From Gammaproteobacteria bacterium (GTDB lineage: Bacteria; Pseudomonadota; Gammaproteobacteria; Eutrophobiales; Eutrophobiaceae), in the NCBI GenBank assembly GCA_003645215.1, contig QNEM01000055.1:1-9945 (forward strand): a stretch of DNA of 9,945 nucleotides, read 5' to 3'. The notes under the pieces were generated by a model. That model had not been told where the DNA came from. It was given only the letters and a program-made list of their open reading frames with translations, and ran no database searches. This document shows positions 1 to 7,850 of this stretch, piece after piece; within the stretch, counting starts at the first letter, position 1; every line of letters starts with the position of its first letter. A program made the position numbers and the translations under genes.

Positions 1-2370
1 GAAAGACTGACGATACTTGTCGAAGGTGAGTCATTGTTAAATGATGCCACGGCCATTGTTGTATTCAAGATTATTCTGTTGTTCGCACTCAGTGGTGCTG
101 CATTTACCTGGGCAGATGCCGGTGGTGCGGTACTGGATTTTCTTGAGGTCTTTGTTGGTGGCGCTTTGGTAGGTGCTGCTATCGGGTTTGTCCTTAGTGA
201 ATTCTTGCACAGACTTTTTACAAGCATGAGTGCTTTCATGATCATGACGATTGTTGTTGCTTACTCATGTTTTGCTATTGCTGAACACATGTTGCATTTC
301 TCAGGTGTTATGGCTGTTGTTGCCTCCGCCATAACTATGGGGATTTTATGGATCCCCCGCATTTCACAGACTGCAATTCATACTGTCAAGGAAACATGGG
401 AAGTTATCGCGCTGGTTAGTAATTCCCTGTTGTTTTTACTTGTTGGATTATCAGTGGACATAGCGAGTCTTATTAACAGAATAGATGTAATTGCTATTGC
501 CGTATTACTGGTACTACTCTCTCGCGCCACAACGATATACACAATGGTTCCCGCAACCATTAAATGGTTTTCCCTGCCTCAAGTCAGTCTTGGTGAACGA
601 CATATCATGTGGTGGGGTGGTCTTAAGGGTGGATTGGCAATTGCAATAGTTTTATCGGTTCCTGAGGATCTTCCAGGTCGGGATTTGCTACTGGATTTGA
701 CCCTGGGTGTGGTGATGTTTTCATTACTGGTGAATGCTCCGACGATCAAACCATTGATACAAAAACTCGGAATAGATAAATTAACAGACGACGAACTGGC
801 TGAACTGAAACAGGGAATGATGCACGCAGGTGAAGAATCATCTGCATTCATCAGTAGATTCTACAAGGCCGGGATTGTTTCAAGAAGTACCGAGCAACTT
901 ATTCATAAAAATACAAATGAGGTATTTACCTCTGATATCCCCGACATTCAAAAAGAGCAGGGATTAAAACATTTACGCTTCAGTGCATTAAGAACGGAGT
1001 TTGACGAGTTAAAGAAATTACATGAGATAAATCTGATACAGCATTACACCTATCTGGATATCAGGAATAACATCCAATTGGACAGGGAAAAAATTTCTTC
1101 CAATGAAGCTCCAGGCACATCATCTGATATTGCCAGTAAAACGGGCTTGTTTATAAGGGTAGAAAATGCCTTGTTAAGGGGTATAAGGGAACATGACTGG
1201 GCAGCATGGTTATTGTCCCGCTATCAAAATACACGTTTGTCGCAAAGGATGCAGCGTGATATTGCCGGGGTGTTAATTTGTACATCAGTTCTTGAGATGC
1301 TTGATACACACCTGGAAGTTGATGAAGAAGAGAGAGAACAGATTGCCGAGAAATATCGCGAGCGTCTGCACAGGCGTCGTTCTCGTTTACAGGAAATTGC
1401 CGAGGATTTCCCGGAATTTTATGTGAGGTTTGAAACCAATTTATTCACACAGGTTGCACTTACTGCGGCGCGCCTGCATGCAGAAGAAGATCACCATGAT
1501 GGTGAAATCGGTGCAAAGGCACTGGTTCGAATAGAAAAAATGGTTCATGAAGCGATTTCAAAACTCCCACCTGTTAGCGATGCAGCACCCAGACTTGATG
1601 CCAGTGAATTAATTGGTACGGTTCCTCTATTAAAGGGATTACCAACAGAAGTACTTGAACAACTTTCAGGGCATGCAAAGTCGGTGACATTTCTGGCGGG
1701 TGATATTGTCATAGGAGAAGGTGAGCGTGGTGATGCCCTCTATATAATTACCCATGGTGTTACATCTGTATATAAGGGCGATAAGAAGGTTGCTGAATTA
1801 AGCGATGGTGATTTTTTTGGCGAGATGGCTTTATTGGGAGATCAAGTACGGACGGCAACGGTCAAGGCGAAACACCCATCGACGTTGCTGCGATTAACAA
1901 GACGAGATGTCATGCAACTCGCTGGAGAGGGAACTGAATTAAAGCATAGACTGACAGATATTAAAGAAGAAAGAGAAGCACAAACAGATCTGGTTAGCCT
2001 GGTTCCCCTGTTGCGTGGACTCTCAAGTGAAGTGTTAGAACAGATTGTTGAGCATACGATGTCAGTCGGGTACAAGCCCGGAGATTCTGTCATGACAGAA
2101 GGTGAAAGTGGAGATTCCATGTTTATCATTATTCATGGTGTAGTTTCGATTTATAAGACTGGCGAACTGATCGCTGAGCTTAAGGAAGGTGATTTTTTTG
2201 GTGAAATGGCCTTGTTGGGTGATAAGGTACGTACGGCAACGGTAAAGATCAAGGAACAGACGGCATTATTGAAATTAAGCCACGCAGATATTATGAAAAT
2301 TGCTGAGACCAATCCGGAATTAAAAGAAAGGCTGGAAGAGGTCAAGGCCTCCAGAGAGATCGTTATCTAG
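1..2370 (+). CDS. Na+/H+ antiporter (CPA1/NhaP type) with two C-terminal cNMP-binding domains, 5'-partial
   Basis: Inner-membrane cation/proton exchanger. The frame is open from base 1 and the gene begins upstream. The first codons read ERLTILVEGESLLNDATAIV, which is the CPA1 family's ion-binding Asn-Asp motif (N and D codons at 40-45). By comparison with family members, roughly 140-150 N-terminal residues are missing. About eight hydrophobic segments follow, up to about position 750, including WWGGLKGGLAIAI at 610-648, where the family usually has GLRG. Positions 760-1590 encode a charged, helical cytoplasmic region rich in Glu, Arg and Lys. Two cNMP-binding domains follow, at about 1600-1975 and 1985-2355. 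Each carries DFFGEMALLGD followed by VRTATV. The Glu (1822, 2203) and Arg (1849, 2230) that contact the cyclic nucleotide in CRP/PKA-type domains are kept in both copies. The transported ion and the ligand are inferred from family knowledge only. It ends 13 bases from the convergent lnt stop. Confidence 0.92.
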   Translation, partial: ERLTILVEGESLLNDATAIVVFKIILLFALSGAAFTWADAGGAVLDFLEVFVGGALVGAAIGFVLSEFLHRLFTSMSAFMIMTIVVAYSCFAIAEHMLHFSGVMAVVASAITMGILWIPRISQTAIHTVKETWEVIALVSNSLLFLLVGLSVDIASLINRIDVIAIAVLLVLLSRATTIYTMVPATIKWFSLPQVSLGERHIMWWGGLKGGLAIAIVLSVPEDLPGRDLLLDLTLGVVMFSLLVNAPTIKPLIQKLGIDKLTDDELAELKQGMMHAGEESSAFISRFYKAGIVSRSTEQLIHKNTNEVFTSDIPDIQKEQGLKHLRFSALRTEFDELKKLHEINLIQHYTYLDIRNNIQLDREKISSNEAPGTSSDIASKTGLFIRVENALLRGIREHDWAAWLLSRYQNTRLSQRMQRDIAGVLICTSVLEMLDTHLEVDEEEREQIAEKYRERLHRRRSRLQEIAEDFPEFYVRFETNLFTQVALTAARLHAEEDHHDGEIGAKALVRIEKMVHEAISKLPPVSDAAPRLDASELIGTVPLLKGLPTEVLEQLSGHAKSVTFLAGDIVIGEGERGDALYIITHGVTSVYKGDKKVAELSDGDFFGEMALLGDQVRTATVKAKHPSTLLRLTRRDVMQLAGEGTELKHRLTDIKEEREAQTDLVSLVPLLRGLSSEVLEQIVEHTMSVGYKPGDSVMTEGESGDSMFIIIHGVVSIYKTGELIAELKEGDFFGEMALLGDKVRTATVKIKEQTALLKLSHADIMKIAETNPELKERLEEVKASREIVI
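1600..2355 (+). repeat. Tandem duplication of a cNMP-binding-domain module inside the antiporter gene
   Basis: Two in-frame copies lie exactly 381 bases (127 codons) apart. VPLLKGL begins at 1621 and VPLLRGL at 2002. DFFGEMALLGD begins at 1810 and again at 2191. Similarity is visible at DNA level around 1807-1870 and 2188-2250, where both read ggtgatttttttgg and share ACGGCAACGGT. The copies are otherwise clearly diverged, so the duplication is old or the two copies have been under selection for different roles. Each copy has its own PBC motif, with Glu and Arg retained. Confidence 0.85.
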
Positions 2371-2383
2371 ATTATGTCCTGGC

Positions 2384-3895
2384 CTAGATGTTAGCTTCTG
2401 ATAATTTCCTGAATCTGAAAAAAGAAATCAACAGTACTAAAAAAGCAGCAATAATTACTGGCCAATTTCCAAACCTTGCATAAGGTGTTAGTCCCTCGAA
2501 GGTTTTGACCTTATCGCTGGTCACGTGAGGAATGAACTGTGGTGAGCTTGCAGTAACAACCCCTTTTTCATTTATGATGGCACTGACACCGGTATTGGTT
2601 GAGCGCAGCATGTAGCGACCTGTTTCCAGTGCGCGCATCCTTGCCATTTGTAGATGTTGGTGTGGTGCTATGGAGTCTCCAAACCAGGCATCGTTACTGA
2701 TATTTATCAGGATCGTTGCTTCAGGTAGTGCCGAAATAACTTCTTCACCAAATACATCTTCATAACAAATTGACACACCTATTGTTTCGCCGGCGGCGTG
2801 GATCACAGGTTTTTTATAGGTGCCCGGACTAAAGTCAGACATTGGAATCTTCATCAGTTCAAGAACAGGACGTAGCCATTTGTCGAAAGGTAAATATTCC
2901 CCGAATGGCACCAGGTGTTGTTTGTAGTAGGTGTCATTGCTACTGCCAATCACAGTAATACCGTTATAGAATTTATTTGAATCAGGATCATGAAAAGGGA
3001 TGCCAACCACATAATCATGGTTTTGACTTTTTGCTATTGATGCCATTGCATTAATAAATTTCTCAGCTTGATGATACAACACAGGGATGGCTGTTTCAGG
3101 CCAGATGATCAATTGGCTGTCCTGGTATTCTTCTGATAGCGATAGATAGAGATCAAGTGTCTTCTGTTTTTGTTCCGGTTCCCATTTCATCTCTTGTGGG
3201 ATTGCACCTTGAACCAGGGCCACTGAAATATCGCGGTTTTTATCTGTGGTCCATTGAATACCACTTAAGGCATACAGTCCAAGCCATGTGCCGAACAGGA
3301 CACAGACCAGTGTTATCTTTACCATCCTGGATGTCAGATACAGCGCCACGAGTAATGCTGAGATTAATGCTGTAAACCAGCTTACGCCATATTGCCCCAG
3401 CACAGGAGCCACAGAGGACACAGGGGTATCGATCTGGCTATAGCCAATATTCAGCCAGGGGAAACCGGTGAAAATACTGGAGCGAAACCATTCGGACAAC
3501 ACCCATAAGGTGGGCATAACAATAACAAAGACAAGAATGCCTTTATTGGCAAACAAACGCTGATATACGAAGGCAAGCAAAGCAGGGTATAGCGAAAGAT
3601 ACGCGACCAGTACGAATGTAATTATAAACGAACCTGTAAGATTGACCCCGCCAAATAAATTGATACTGATGTGTAACCAGCTAACACCAAAGCCAAACAT
3701 ACCAAAGCCAAAGACATACCCAAAGTACCCTGCATCTTTAGGAGTGCTTTCCAGTACTGTATAAAATAACCAGGCCAATGACAGGACAGCGATGATGGGA
3801 TAGTCATAGGGGGAAAAAGCCAGAGGCAGCAGCGCACCTGACAGGAAGCAGCTGGTGAGTTTCAGTAAAAAATTCTTTTGCGGTTTAATTTGCAA
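2384..3895 (-). CDS. lnt: Apolipoprotein N-acyltransferase
   Basis: Catalyses the last step of lipoprotein maturation in the inner membrane: it moves an acyl chain from a phospholipid to the alpha-amino group of the diacylglyceryl-cysteine of apolipoproteins. The protein has 503 residues (E. coli 512). Hydrophobic segments fill residues 10-212, a nitrilase-like domain spans about 223-470, and a last membrane helix lies at about 478-497. The catalytic triad is present: E267 in WPETAIP, K325 in YYKQHLVPFGEY and C377 in SICYED. E333 matches a further essential Glu in E. coli. The start is TTG at 3895. An in-frame TGA lies five codons upstream and the next Met is residue 65, so TTG is the only plausible full-length start. 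No good ribosome binding site is visible. It is the last gene of the miaB-ybeZ-ybeY-ybeX-lnt operon, 43 bases after ybeX. Confidence 0.97.
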   Translation of the reverse strand: MQIKPQKNFLLKLTSCFLSGALLPLAFSPYDYPIIAVLSLAWLFYTVLESTPKDAGYFGYVFGFGMFGFGVSWLHISINLFGGVNLTGSFIITFVLVAYLSLYPALLAFVYQRLFANKGILVFVIVMPTLWVLSEWFRSSIFTGFPWLNIGYSQIDTPVSSVAPVLGQYGVSWFTALISALLVALYLTSRMVKITLVCVLFGTWLGLYALSGIQWTTDKNRDISVALVQGAIPQEMKWEPEQKQKTLDLYLSLSEEYQDSQLIIWPETAIPVLYHQAEKFINAMASIAKSQNHDYVVGIPFHDPDSNKFYNGITVIGSSNDTYYKQHLVPFGEYLPFDKWLRPVLELMKIPMSDFSPGTYKKPVIHAAGETIGVSICYEDVFGEEVISALPEATILINISNDAWFGDSIAPHQHLQMARMRALETGRYMLRSTNTGVSAIINEKGVVTASSPQFIPHVTSDKVKTFEGLTPYARFGNWPVIIAAFLVLLISFFRFRKLSEANI

Positions 3896-3938
3896 ATGTT
3901 TGTAAAGTCATCAATGTTACAAATAGTCTATCAGCTTG

Positions 3939-4811
3939 CTATGCGGATGGTTCTGAATCAGTCTCTGATAAATATTGTTCAACCTGGTTCATGCGCATTA
4001 AATGAATCCTTCTTTTATCAGCACGCAGTACCTTGACATTAAAGCCTTCGAGTTCAACACTCTCCCCACGTTTCGGGACATGACCAAATGCCTTGAGTGC
4101 CAGGCCACCAATGGTATCGTATTCATCATCACTGAGTTCAGTGTTGAAAAATTCATTGAATTCATCGATCGGTGTTACGGCTTTTACAGTGTAACGGTTC
4201 CGTTCATGTGGTTTGATGTGATCTTCATTGTCGATATCATGTTCATCTTCAATCTCACCAACGATTTCCTCGATGACATCTTCCATGGTGACAAGTCCGG
4301 CAACGCCTGAATATTCATCTACAACAATGGCCATGTGGTTGCGGTTTGAGCGAAATTCTCTCAATAGAACATTGAGACGTTTACTTTCCGGGACATATGC
4401 AGCCCTGCGCATCATGTCCTTAATATTAAACCCGGTATTTTCCCTGTCAGAAAAATAACTCAATAAATCTTTTGCCAGGAGAATCCCCGTTATCTCATCA
4501 GTATCTTCACCTATCACAGGAAATCTTGAATGACCTGATTCAACAACAGTTGCAAGGATATCTTCAGGATCTGCATCATTTTTAATCACGATCATCTGCA
4601 CGCGTGGAATCATGATATCTCGCACTTGCATCTCGGAGACCTGTAAGGCCCCTTCAATCATTGTTAATGCATCATGATCCAGCAGGTTTCTGGTTTCTGA
4701 TTGGCGTAAAAGCTCAACCAGTTCCTGTCTATTTTCAGGTTCACTTGAAAATAAAGAAACTATCTTTTGTAAAATGTTGAACTGACGTTTGTCAGATGTA
4801 TTGTTGCCCAT
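3939..4811 (-). CDS. ybeX: CBS-domain protein YbeX (CorC/HlyC family)
   Basis: Cytoplasmic protein of 290 residues (E. coli YbeX about 292). It has a short N-terminal region, then a CBS pair at about residues 66-125 (DIMIPRVQM through GILLAKDLL) and 130-190 (VVDEYSGVAGLVTMEDVIEE). A CorC_HlyC C-terminal domain follows at about 205-280 (YDTIGGLALKAFGHVPKRGE). There is no DUF21 membrane domain, so this is the soluble form and not a YtfL/YoaE-like membrane protein. The family was named CorC for a proposed role in Mg2+/Co2+ efflux. In E. coli it is also linked to ribosome metabolism through its neighbour ybeY, and that fits the context here. CBS pairs usually bind adenine nucleotides; no ligand can be deduced from the sequence. 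ATG start at 4811, 36 bases after ybeY, with only a weak ribosome binding site. Confidence 0.95.
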   Translation of the reverse strand: MGNNTSDKRQFNILQKIVSLFSSEPENRQELVELLRQSETRNLLDHDALTMIEGALQVSEMQVRDIMIPRVQMIVIKNDADPEDILATVVESGHSRFPVIGEDTDEITGILLAKDLLSYFSDRENTGFNIKDMMRRAAYVPESKRLNVLLREFRSNRNHMAIVVDEYSGVAGLVTMEDVIEEIVGEIEDEHDIDNEDHIKPHERNRYTVKAVTPIDEFNEFFNTELSDDEYDTIGGLALKAFGHVPKRGESVELEGFNVKVLRADKRRIHLMRMNQVEQYLSETDSEPSA

Positions 4812-4847
4812 GTATTTATCTATGTTTGAATTATCTGGTTCAGGATC

Positions 4848-5309
4848 TCAGGACTGGGTGATGAGGTAGGGATTATTATAATTTAATTCTTCAAGGATCT
4901 TAATCTCGAGGCTTTCCATACAGTCGGCATCTTCTGGCTTGATATGATCAAAACCTTTTAGATGTAAAACACCATGAATTACCATATGTGCCCAATGTGC
5001 ATCGATATTTTTATTTTGCTCTTTTGCCTCTCTGGCGACCACCGGTGCGCAAACAACGATATCGCCAAGTAAATCCGGAGCAATCTCCGGTTCCCCTTCA
5101 TAGGCAAAAGATAGCACATTTGTGGGGCCTTGTGATTTTCGCCACTGTTCATTCAATTGTGTCGCTTCATCCTCATCAACAATACGGATAGTTAGTACAG
5201 CATTTTCCTGCAGATCCTCCAATGCTGTCTCCACCCAGAGTTTTAACTGGCTCTTCTCAGGTAAATCAGGCCCATCTGTTGCGTATTGAACATCTACTTC
5301 AATGGGCAT
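4848..5309 (-). CDS. ybeY: Endoribonuclease / rRNA maturation factor YbeY
   Basis: Single-strand-specific, zinc-dependent endoribonuclease needed for 16S rRNA 3'-end maturation and ribosome quality control in bacteria. The protein is 153 residues, about the E. coli length. The zinc site is intact in HGVLHLKGFDH, with H112, H116 and H122. The conserved Arg segment WRKSQGPTNVLSF (R57) is present, with the PTN form also seen in E. coli. LLGDIVVC is another family block. The ATG start at 5309 shares its A with the TGA stop of ybeZ (TGATG), so translational coupling to ybeZ is likely. This fits the reported partnership of the two proteins. An AGGG lies 12 bases before the start. Confidence 0.97.
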   Translation of the reverse strand: MPIEVDVQYATDGPDLPEKSQLKLWVETALEDLQENAVLTIRIVDEDEATQLNEQWRKSQGPTNVLSFAYEGEPEIAPDLLGDIVVCAPVVAREAKEQNKNIDAHWAHMVIHGVLHLKGFDHIKPEDADCMESLEIKILEELNYNNPYLITQS

Positions 5310-6295
5310 CAGTTTTGATTACCCTGCTCATGTTTCTCATAAGCATTCAGTATTTTTGCGACCAGCGGATGGCGAACGATGTCTTTTGAAGTAAAGAAGG
5401 TAAAGCTGATGTCATCTTCTTCTTTGAGTACATCAATTACCTGGCGCAGGCCCGAGTCTTTGCCTCGAGGTAAATCTGTCTGGGTAATATCACCGGTAAT
5501 GACCGCTGTTGATGCAAAACCAATGCGGGTGAGAAACATTTTCATCTGTTCGACTGTCGTGTTCTGGGCTTCATCCAGAATTACGAAGGATTCATTAAGT
5601 GTGCGTCCACGCATAAATGCCAGCGGCGCAACCTCGATTACATTACGTTCAATATACTTTGCTACCTGTTCGAAACCGAGCATTTCGTACAGGGCGTCAT
5701 ACAGTGGTCGCAGATAAGGGTCGACTTTCTGAATAAGATCACCGGGAAGAAAACCAAGCTTCTCGCCGGCCTCGACAGCAGGACGTACCAGGACAATGCG
5801 GCGTGCACGATCCTGTTCCAGTGCAGCCACAGCACAGGCAACAGCAAGATAGGTTTTACCGGTGCCGGCAGGGCCAATACCAAAACTGATATCGTGGTCG
5901 AAGATACTTCTCAGGTAACTTCTCTGGTTTGGACTTCTGCCTCTAATGATTCCACGTTTTGTTTTAATATTTGTATCAGTGTCACCATCCTCCGCGACTT
6001 CACGATCAACACCCATGTCCTGAATATGAAGATGTACTTTTTCAGGCGACAATGCCTCTACTGCTGTCATTTCGTAAAGTGATTGTAAAAGTTGTTCTGT
6101 ACGATCAACGGTTTCACTTACACCAATAATGCAAAAGGTATTTCCGCGGTTGTTGATCTCAACACCGAGTCTCCTTTCTATGTGCCGAAGATTTTTATCC
6201 ATCGGGCCACAGAGATTTGCCAGCCGGGAATTGTCCTCCGGTTCCAGAACTATGTCTGTTGATCTGGGATGCAGGTTATCAGGTGATGCGTTCAA
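5309..6295 (-). CDS. ybeZ: PhoH-like ATPase YbeZ
   Basis: Cytoplasmic P-loop NTPase of the PhoH family, 328 residues. The N-terminal part (about 1-110) has the KH-like block CGPMDKNLRHIERRLGVEI. The ATPase domain has Walker A GPAGTGKT at residues 141-148, the block VRPAVEAGEKLGFLPGDL, and Walker B VILDEAQN at 238-245. In E. coli it is reported to act with YbeY on ribosomal RNA; RNA helicase activity has been described in the family. The start is TTG at 6295, in the same frame as the miaB stop and only six bases after it. No other start occurs before Met32, and the sequence matching E. coli begins at about residue 12, so TTG is accepted. No clear ribosome binding site is present, so coupling to miaB is likely. 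The C-terminus is shorter than in E. coli, without the Lys/Glu-rich tail. Confidence 0.96.
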   Translation of the reverse strand: MNASPDNLHPRSTDIVLEPEDNSRLANLCGPMDKNLRHIERRLGVEINNRGNTFCIIGVSETVDRTEQLLQSLYEMTAVEALSPEKVHLHIQDMGVDREVAEDGDTDTNIKTKRGIIRGRSPNQRSYLRSIFDHDISFGIGPAGTGKTYLAVACAVAALEQDRARRIVLVRPAVEAGEKLGFLPGDLIQKVDPYLRPLYDALYEMLGFEQVAKYIERNVIEVAPLAFMRGRTLNESFVILDEAQNTTVEQMKMFLTRIGFASTAVITGDITQTDLPRGKDSGLRQVIDVLKEEDDISFTFFTSKDIVRHPLVAKILNAYEKHEQGNQN

Positions 6296-6301
6296 GAAAT
6301 G

Positions 6302-7672
6302 TTATAACGCTGATTGTTGAAGTGTCGTTTCTGAACTGGTGACTGGCATCTGTTGTAATTCGGCGCGTAAGGAATTTGGCAATGCTTCGGTAATCAACAC
6401 ATGAGCAAAATCACCAATTAGCGATGCCGGACCAGTAAAGTTTACGGTACGATTATTTTCTGTTTTGCCACGAAGTTGTTTCTCATCTTTTTTGGAAAAC
6501 CCTTCAACCAGAACCTGTGCTATTTCCCCGACCATGTTGTGACTGATTTCCATAGCTTTGGAATTAATCCTGGCTTGCAGAATATTCAAACGTTGTTTTT
6601 TTGTCTCTGCTGGCACATCGTCATTAAATGATGATGCCGGGGTTCCGGGCCGTTTGCTGTATACAAAGCTGAACGAATGATCAAAGCCAATCTCGGCGAT
6701 CAAATTCATTGTTGCCTCAAAATCATTATCAGTCTCACCGGGAAAGCCGATAATAAAATCTGAAGATAAACTGATATCAGGCCTGATTTTACGTAATTTT
6801 CGTATCTTGGATTTATATTCCAGCACGGTATGCCCTCTTTTCATCAGGGAAAGCACACGGTCGGAGCCACTTTGGACAGGTAAATGCAGATGATTTACCA
6901 GTTCAGGTACTTTTGCGTAGGCCTCAATCAATCTATCTGAAAATTCAACAGGATGGGAGGTTGTGTAACGAATACGCTCTATACCTTCAACTGCTGCAAC
7001 ATATTCGATCAGCAGTGCCAGGTCTGCGATTTCACCATCATGCATTTCACCGCGATAGGCATTAACATTCTGGCCGAGTAAATTAATTTCCCTGACACCC
7101 TGGGCAGCCAGCTCAACAACCTCATTGATCACATCATCAAAGGTTCGGCTGATCTCCTCACCACGGGTGTAGGGCACAACACAGAAGGTACAATATTTAC
7201 TACATCCTTCCATGATAGAAACAAAGGCTGTTGGACCTTCTGCCCTAGCCTCTGGTAAATGATCAAATTTCTCAATCTCAGGAAAGGAAATATCAATCAC
7301 CGGTTTCCTTGTTTTTATGGCATTGTCGACCATCTCTGGAAGACGGTGCAAGGTCTGCGGCCCAAAGACCAAATCAACATAAGGTGCACGTTTAAAAATA
7401 GTAGCACCTTCCTGACTTGCTACGCAGCCACCCACACCAATCACCAGATCAGGCTTTCTGTCTTTAAATGGTCGCCAGCGACCCAATTGAGAAAATACTT
7501 TTTCCTGGGCTTTTTCACGAATCGAACAGGTATTGAGTAGAATGATGTCTGCTTCCTCAGCCTTATCTGTCCTGGTCGCACCATGGGATTCAGCGAGGAC
7601 ATCCAGCATCTTGGCTGAATCATATTCGTTCATCTGACAACCCATGGTCTGTAAAAATAATTTACGGCTCAT
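6302..7672 (-). CDS. miaB: tRNA-2-methylthio-N6-dimethylallyladenosine synthase (methylthiotransferase)
   Basis: Radical-SAM methylthiotransferase that adds a methylthio group to i6A at position 37 of tRNAs reading UNN codons, giving ms2i6A. The protein is 456 residues. The N-terminal UPF0004 domain carries the three cysteines for the auxiliary 4Fe-4S cluster: C12 (MGCQMNEYDS), C49 (NTCSIREKA) and C83 (GGCVASQEG). The radical-SAM cluster motif CSKYCTFC gives C157, C161 and C164. LLGQNVNAY, LHLPVQSGS and DFIIGFPGET are further MiaB blocks. The TRAM domain covers about residues 380-440. ATG start at 7672, with a weak AGGATT upstream. It is the first gene of the operon, so its promoter should lie in the divergent region at 7673-8016. 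Confidence 0.98.
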   Translation of the reverse strand: MSRKLFLQTMGCQMNEYDSAKMLDVLAESHGATRTDKAEEADIILLNTCSIREKAQEKVFSQLGRWRPFKDRKPDLVIGVGGCVASQEGATIFKRAPYVDLVFGPQTLHRLPEMVDNAIKTRKPVIDISFPEIEKFDHLPEARAEGPTAFVSIMEGCSKYCTFCVVPYTRGEEISRTFDDVINEVVELAAQGVREINLLGQNVNAYRGEMHDGEIADLALLIEYVAAVEGIERIRYTTSHPVEFSDRLIEAYAKVPELVNHLHLPVQSGSDRVLSLMKRGHTVLEYKSKIRKLRKIRPDISLSSDFIIGFPGETDNDFEATMNLIAEIGFDHSFSFVYSKRPGTPASSFNDDVPAETKKQRLNILQARINSKAMEISHNMVGEIAQVLVEGFSKKDEKQLRGKTENNRTVNFTGPASLIGDFAHVLITEALPNSLRAELQQMPVTSSETTLQQSAL

Positions 7673-7767
7673 ATCCAGGTTCTTAATCCTTCGTGAATAG
7701 TCTTTAGTGATATCAAGGGGGAAGCTAAGCTACACTGTCTCGGACTGCATTTCCAGCATAATTTTCG

Positions 7768-7773
7768 TATAAT
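7768..7773 (+). promoter_or_regulatory. Candidate -10 element (TATAAT) facing the mscS-like gene
   Basis: Exact consensus TATAAT. At the expected distance upstream the best -35 is poor (CTGCAT at 7745-7750, 17-base spacer), and no extended -10 TG is present. If used, the transcript would start near 7780 and carry a leader of about 235 bases that includes the inverted repeats described below. The AT richness of the region makes a chance match possible. Confidence 0.25.
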
Positions 7774-7783
7774 TTACAGTGAC

Positions 7784-7850
7784 TTGGAAGAATTCTGCTG
7801 GGTTTTAAACGTATTATTATGCCTGATTAGCATAAATCAGAATTTTCCAA
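7784..7850. repeat. Interrupted inverted repeat (13 bp, 40-base loop) upstream of the mscS-like gene
   Basis: The left arm TTGGAAGAATTCTG (7784-7797) and the right arm CAGAATTTTCCAA (7838-7850) are reverse complements apart from one extra G at 7790. That gives 6 + 7 base pairs with a single-base bulge. The 40-base interval contains two smaller inverted repeats. As RNA it would be a long-looped hairpin; as DNA it could be a pair of related binding half-sites. Confidence 0.6.
7817..7840. repeat. Two overlapping short inverted repeats inside the larger one
   Basis: TTATGC (7817-7822) pairs with GCATAA (7830-7835) across 7 bases, giving an operator-like 6-7-6 dyad. CTGATT (7823-7828) pairs with AATCAG (7835-7840) across 6 bases. 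The arms interleave and share base 7835, so the two hairpins cannot form together. The second also shares bases 7838-7840 with the right arm of the larger inverted repeat. Confidence 0.5.

Noticed and set aside
34..36. Start of the antiporter at position 34
   Set aside because: The codon is TTG inside the conserved ESLLNDATA motif and the frame is open to base 1, so the true start lies outside the window.
4002..4310. 102-codon open frame on the + strand
   Set aside because: It lies wholly inside ybeX on the opposite strand, has no recognisable motif or ribosome binding site, and ybeX is strongly supported.
7259..7540. 93-codon open frame on the + strand
   Set aside because: It lies inside miaB on the opposite strand; its sequence has no family resemblance and is best explained as a shadow frame.
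7709..7721. CCCCCTTGAT on the minus strand as a heat-shock (sigma-32) -10 element for miaB
   Set aside because: It matches only the C-run of the consensus, and no CTTGAAA-like -35 lies 13-16 bases upstream.
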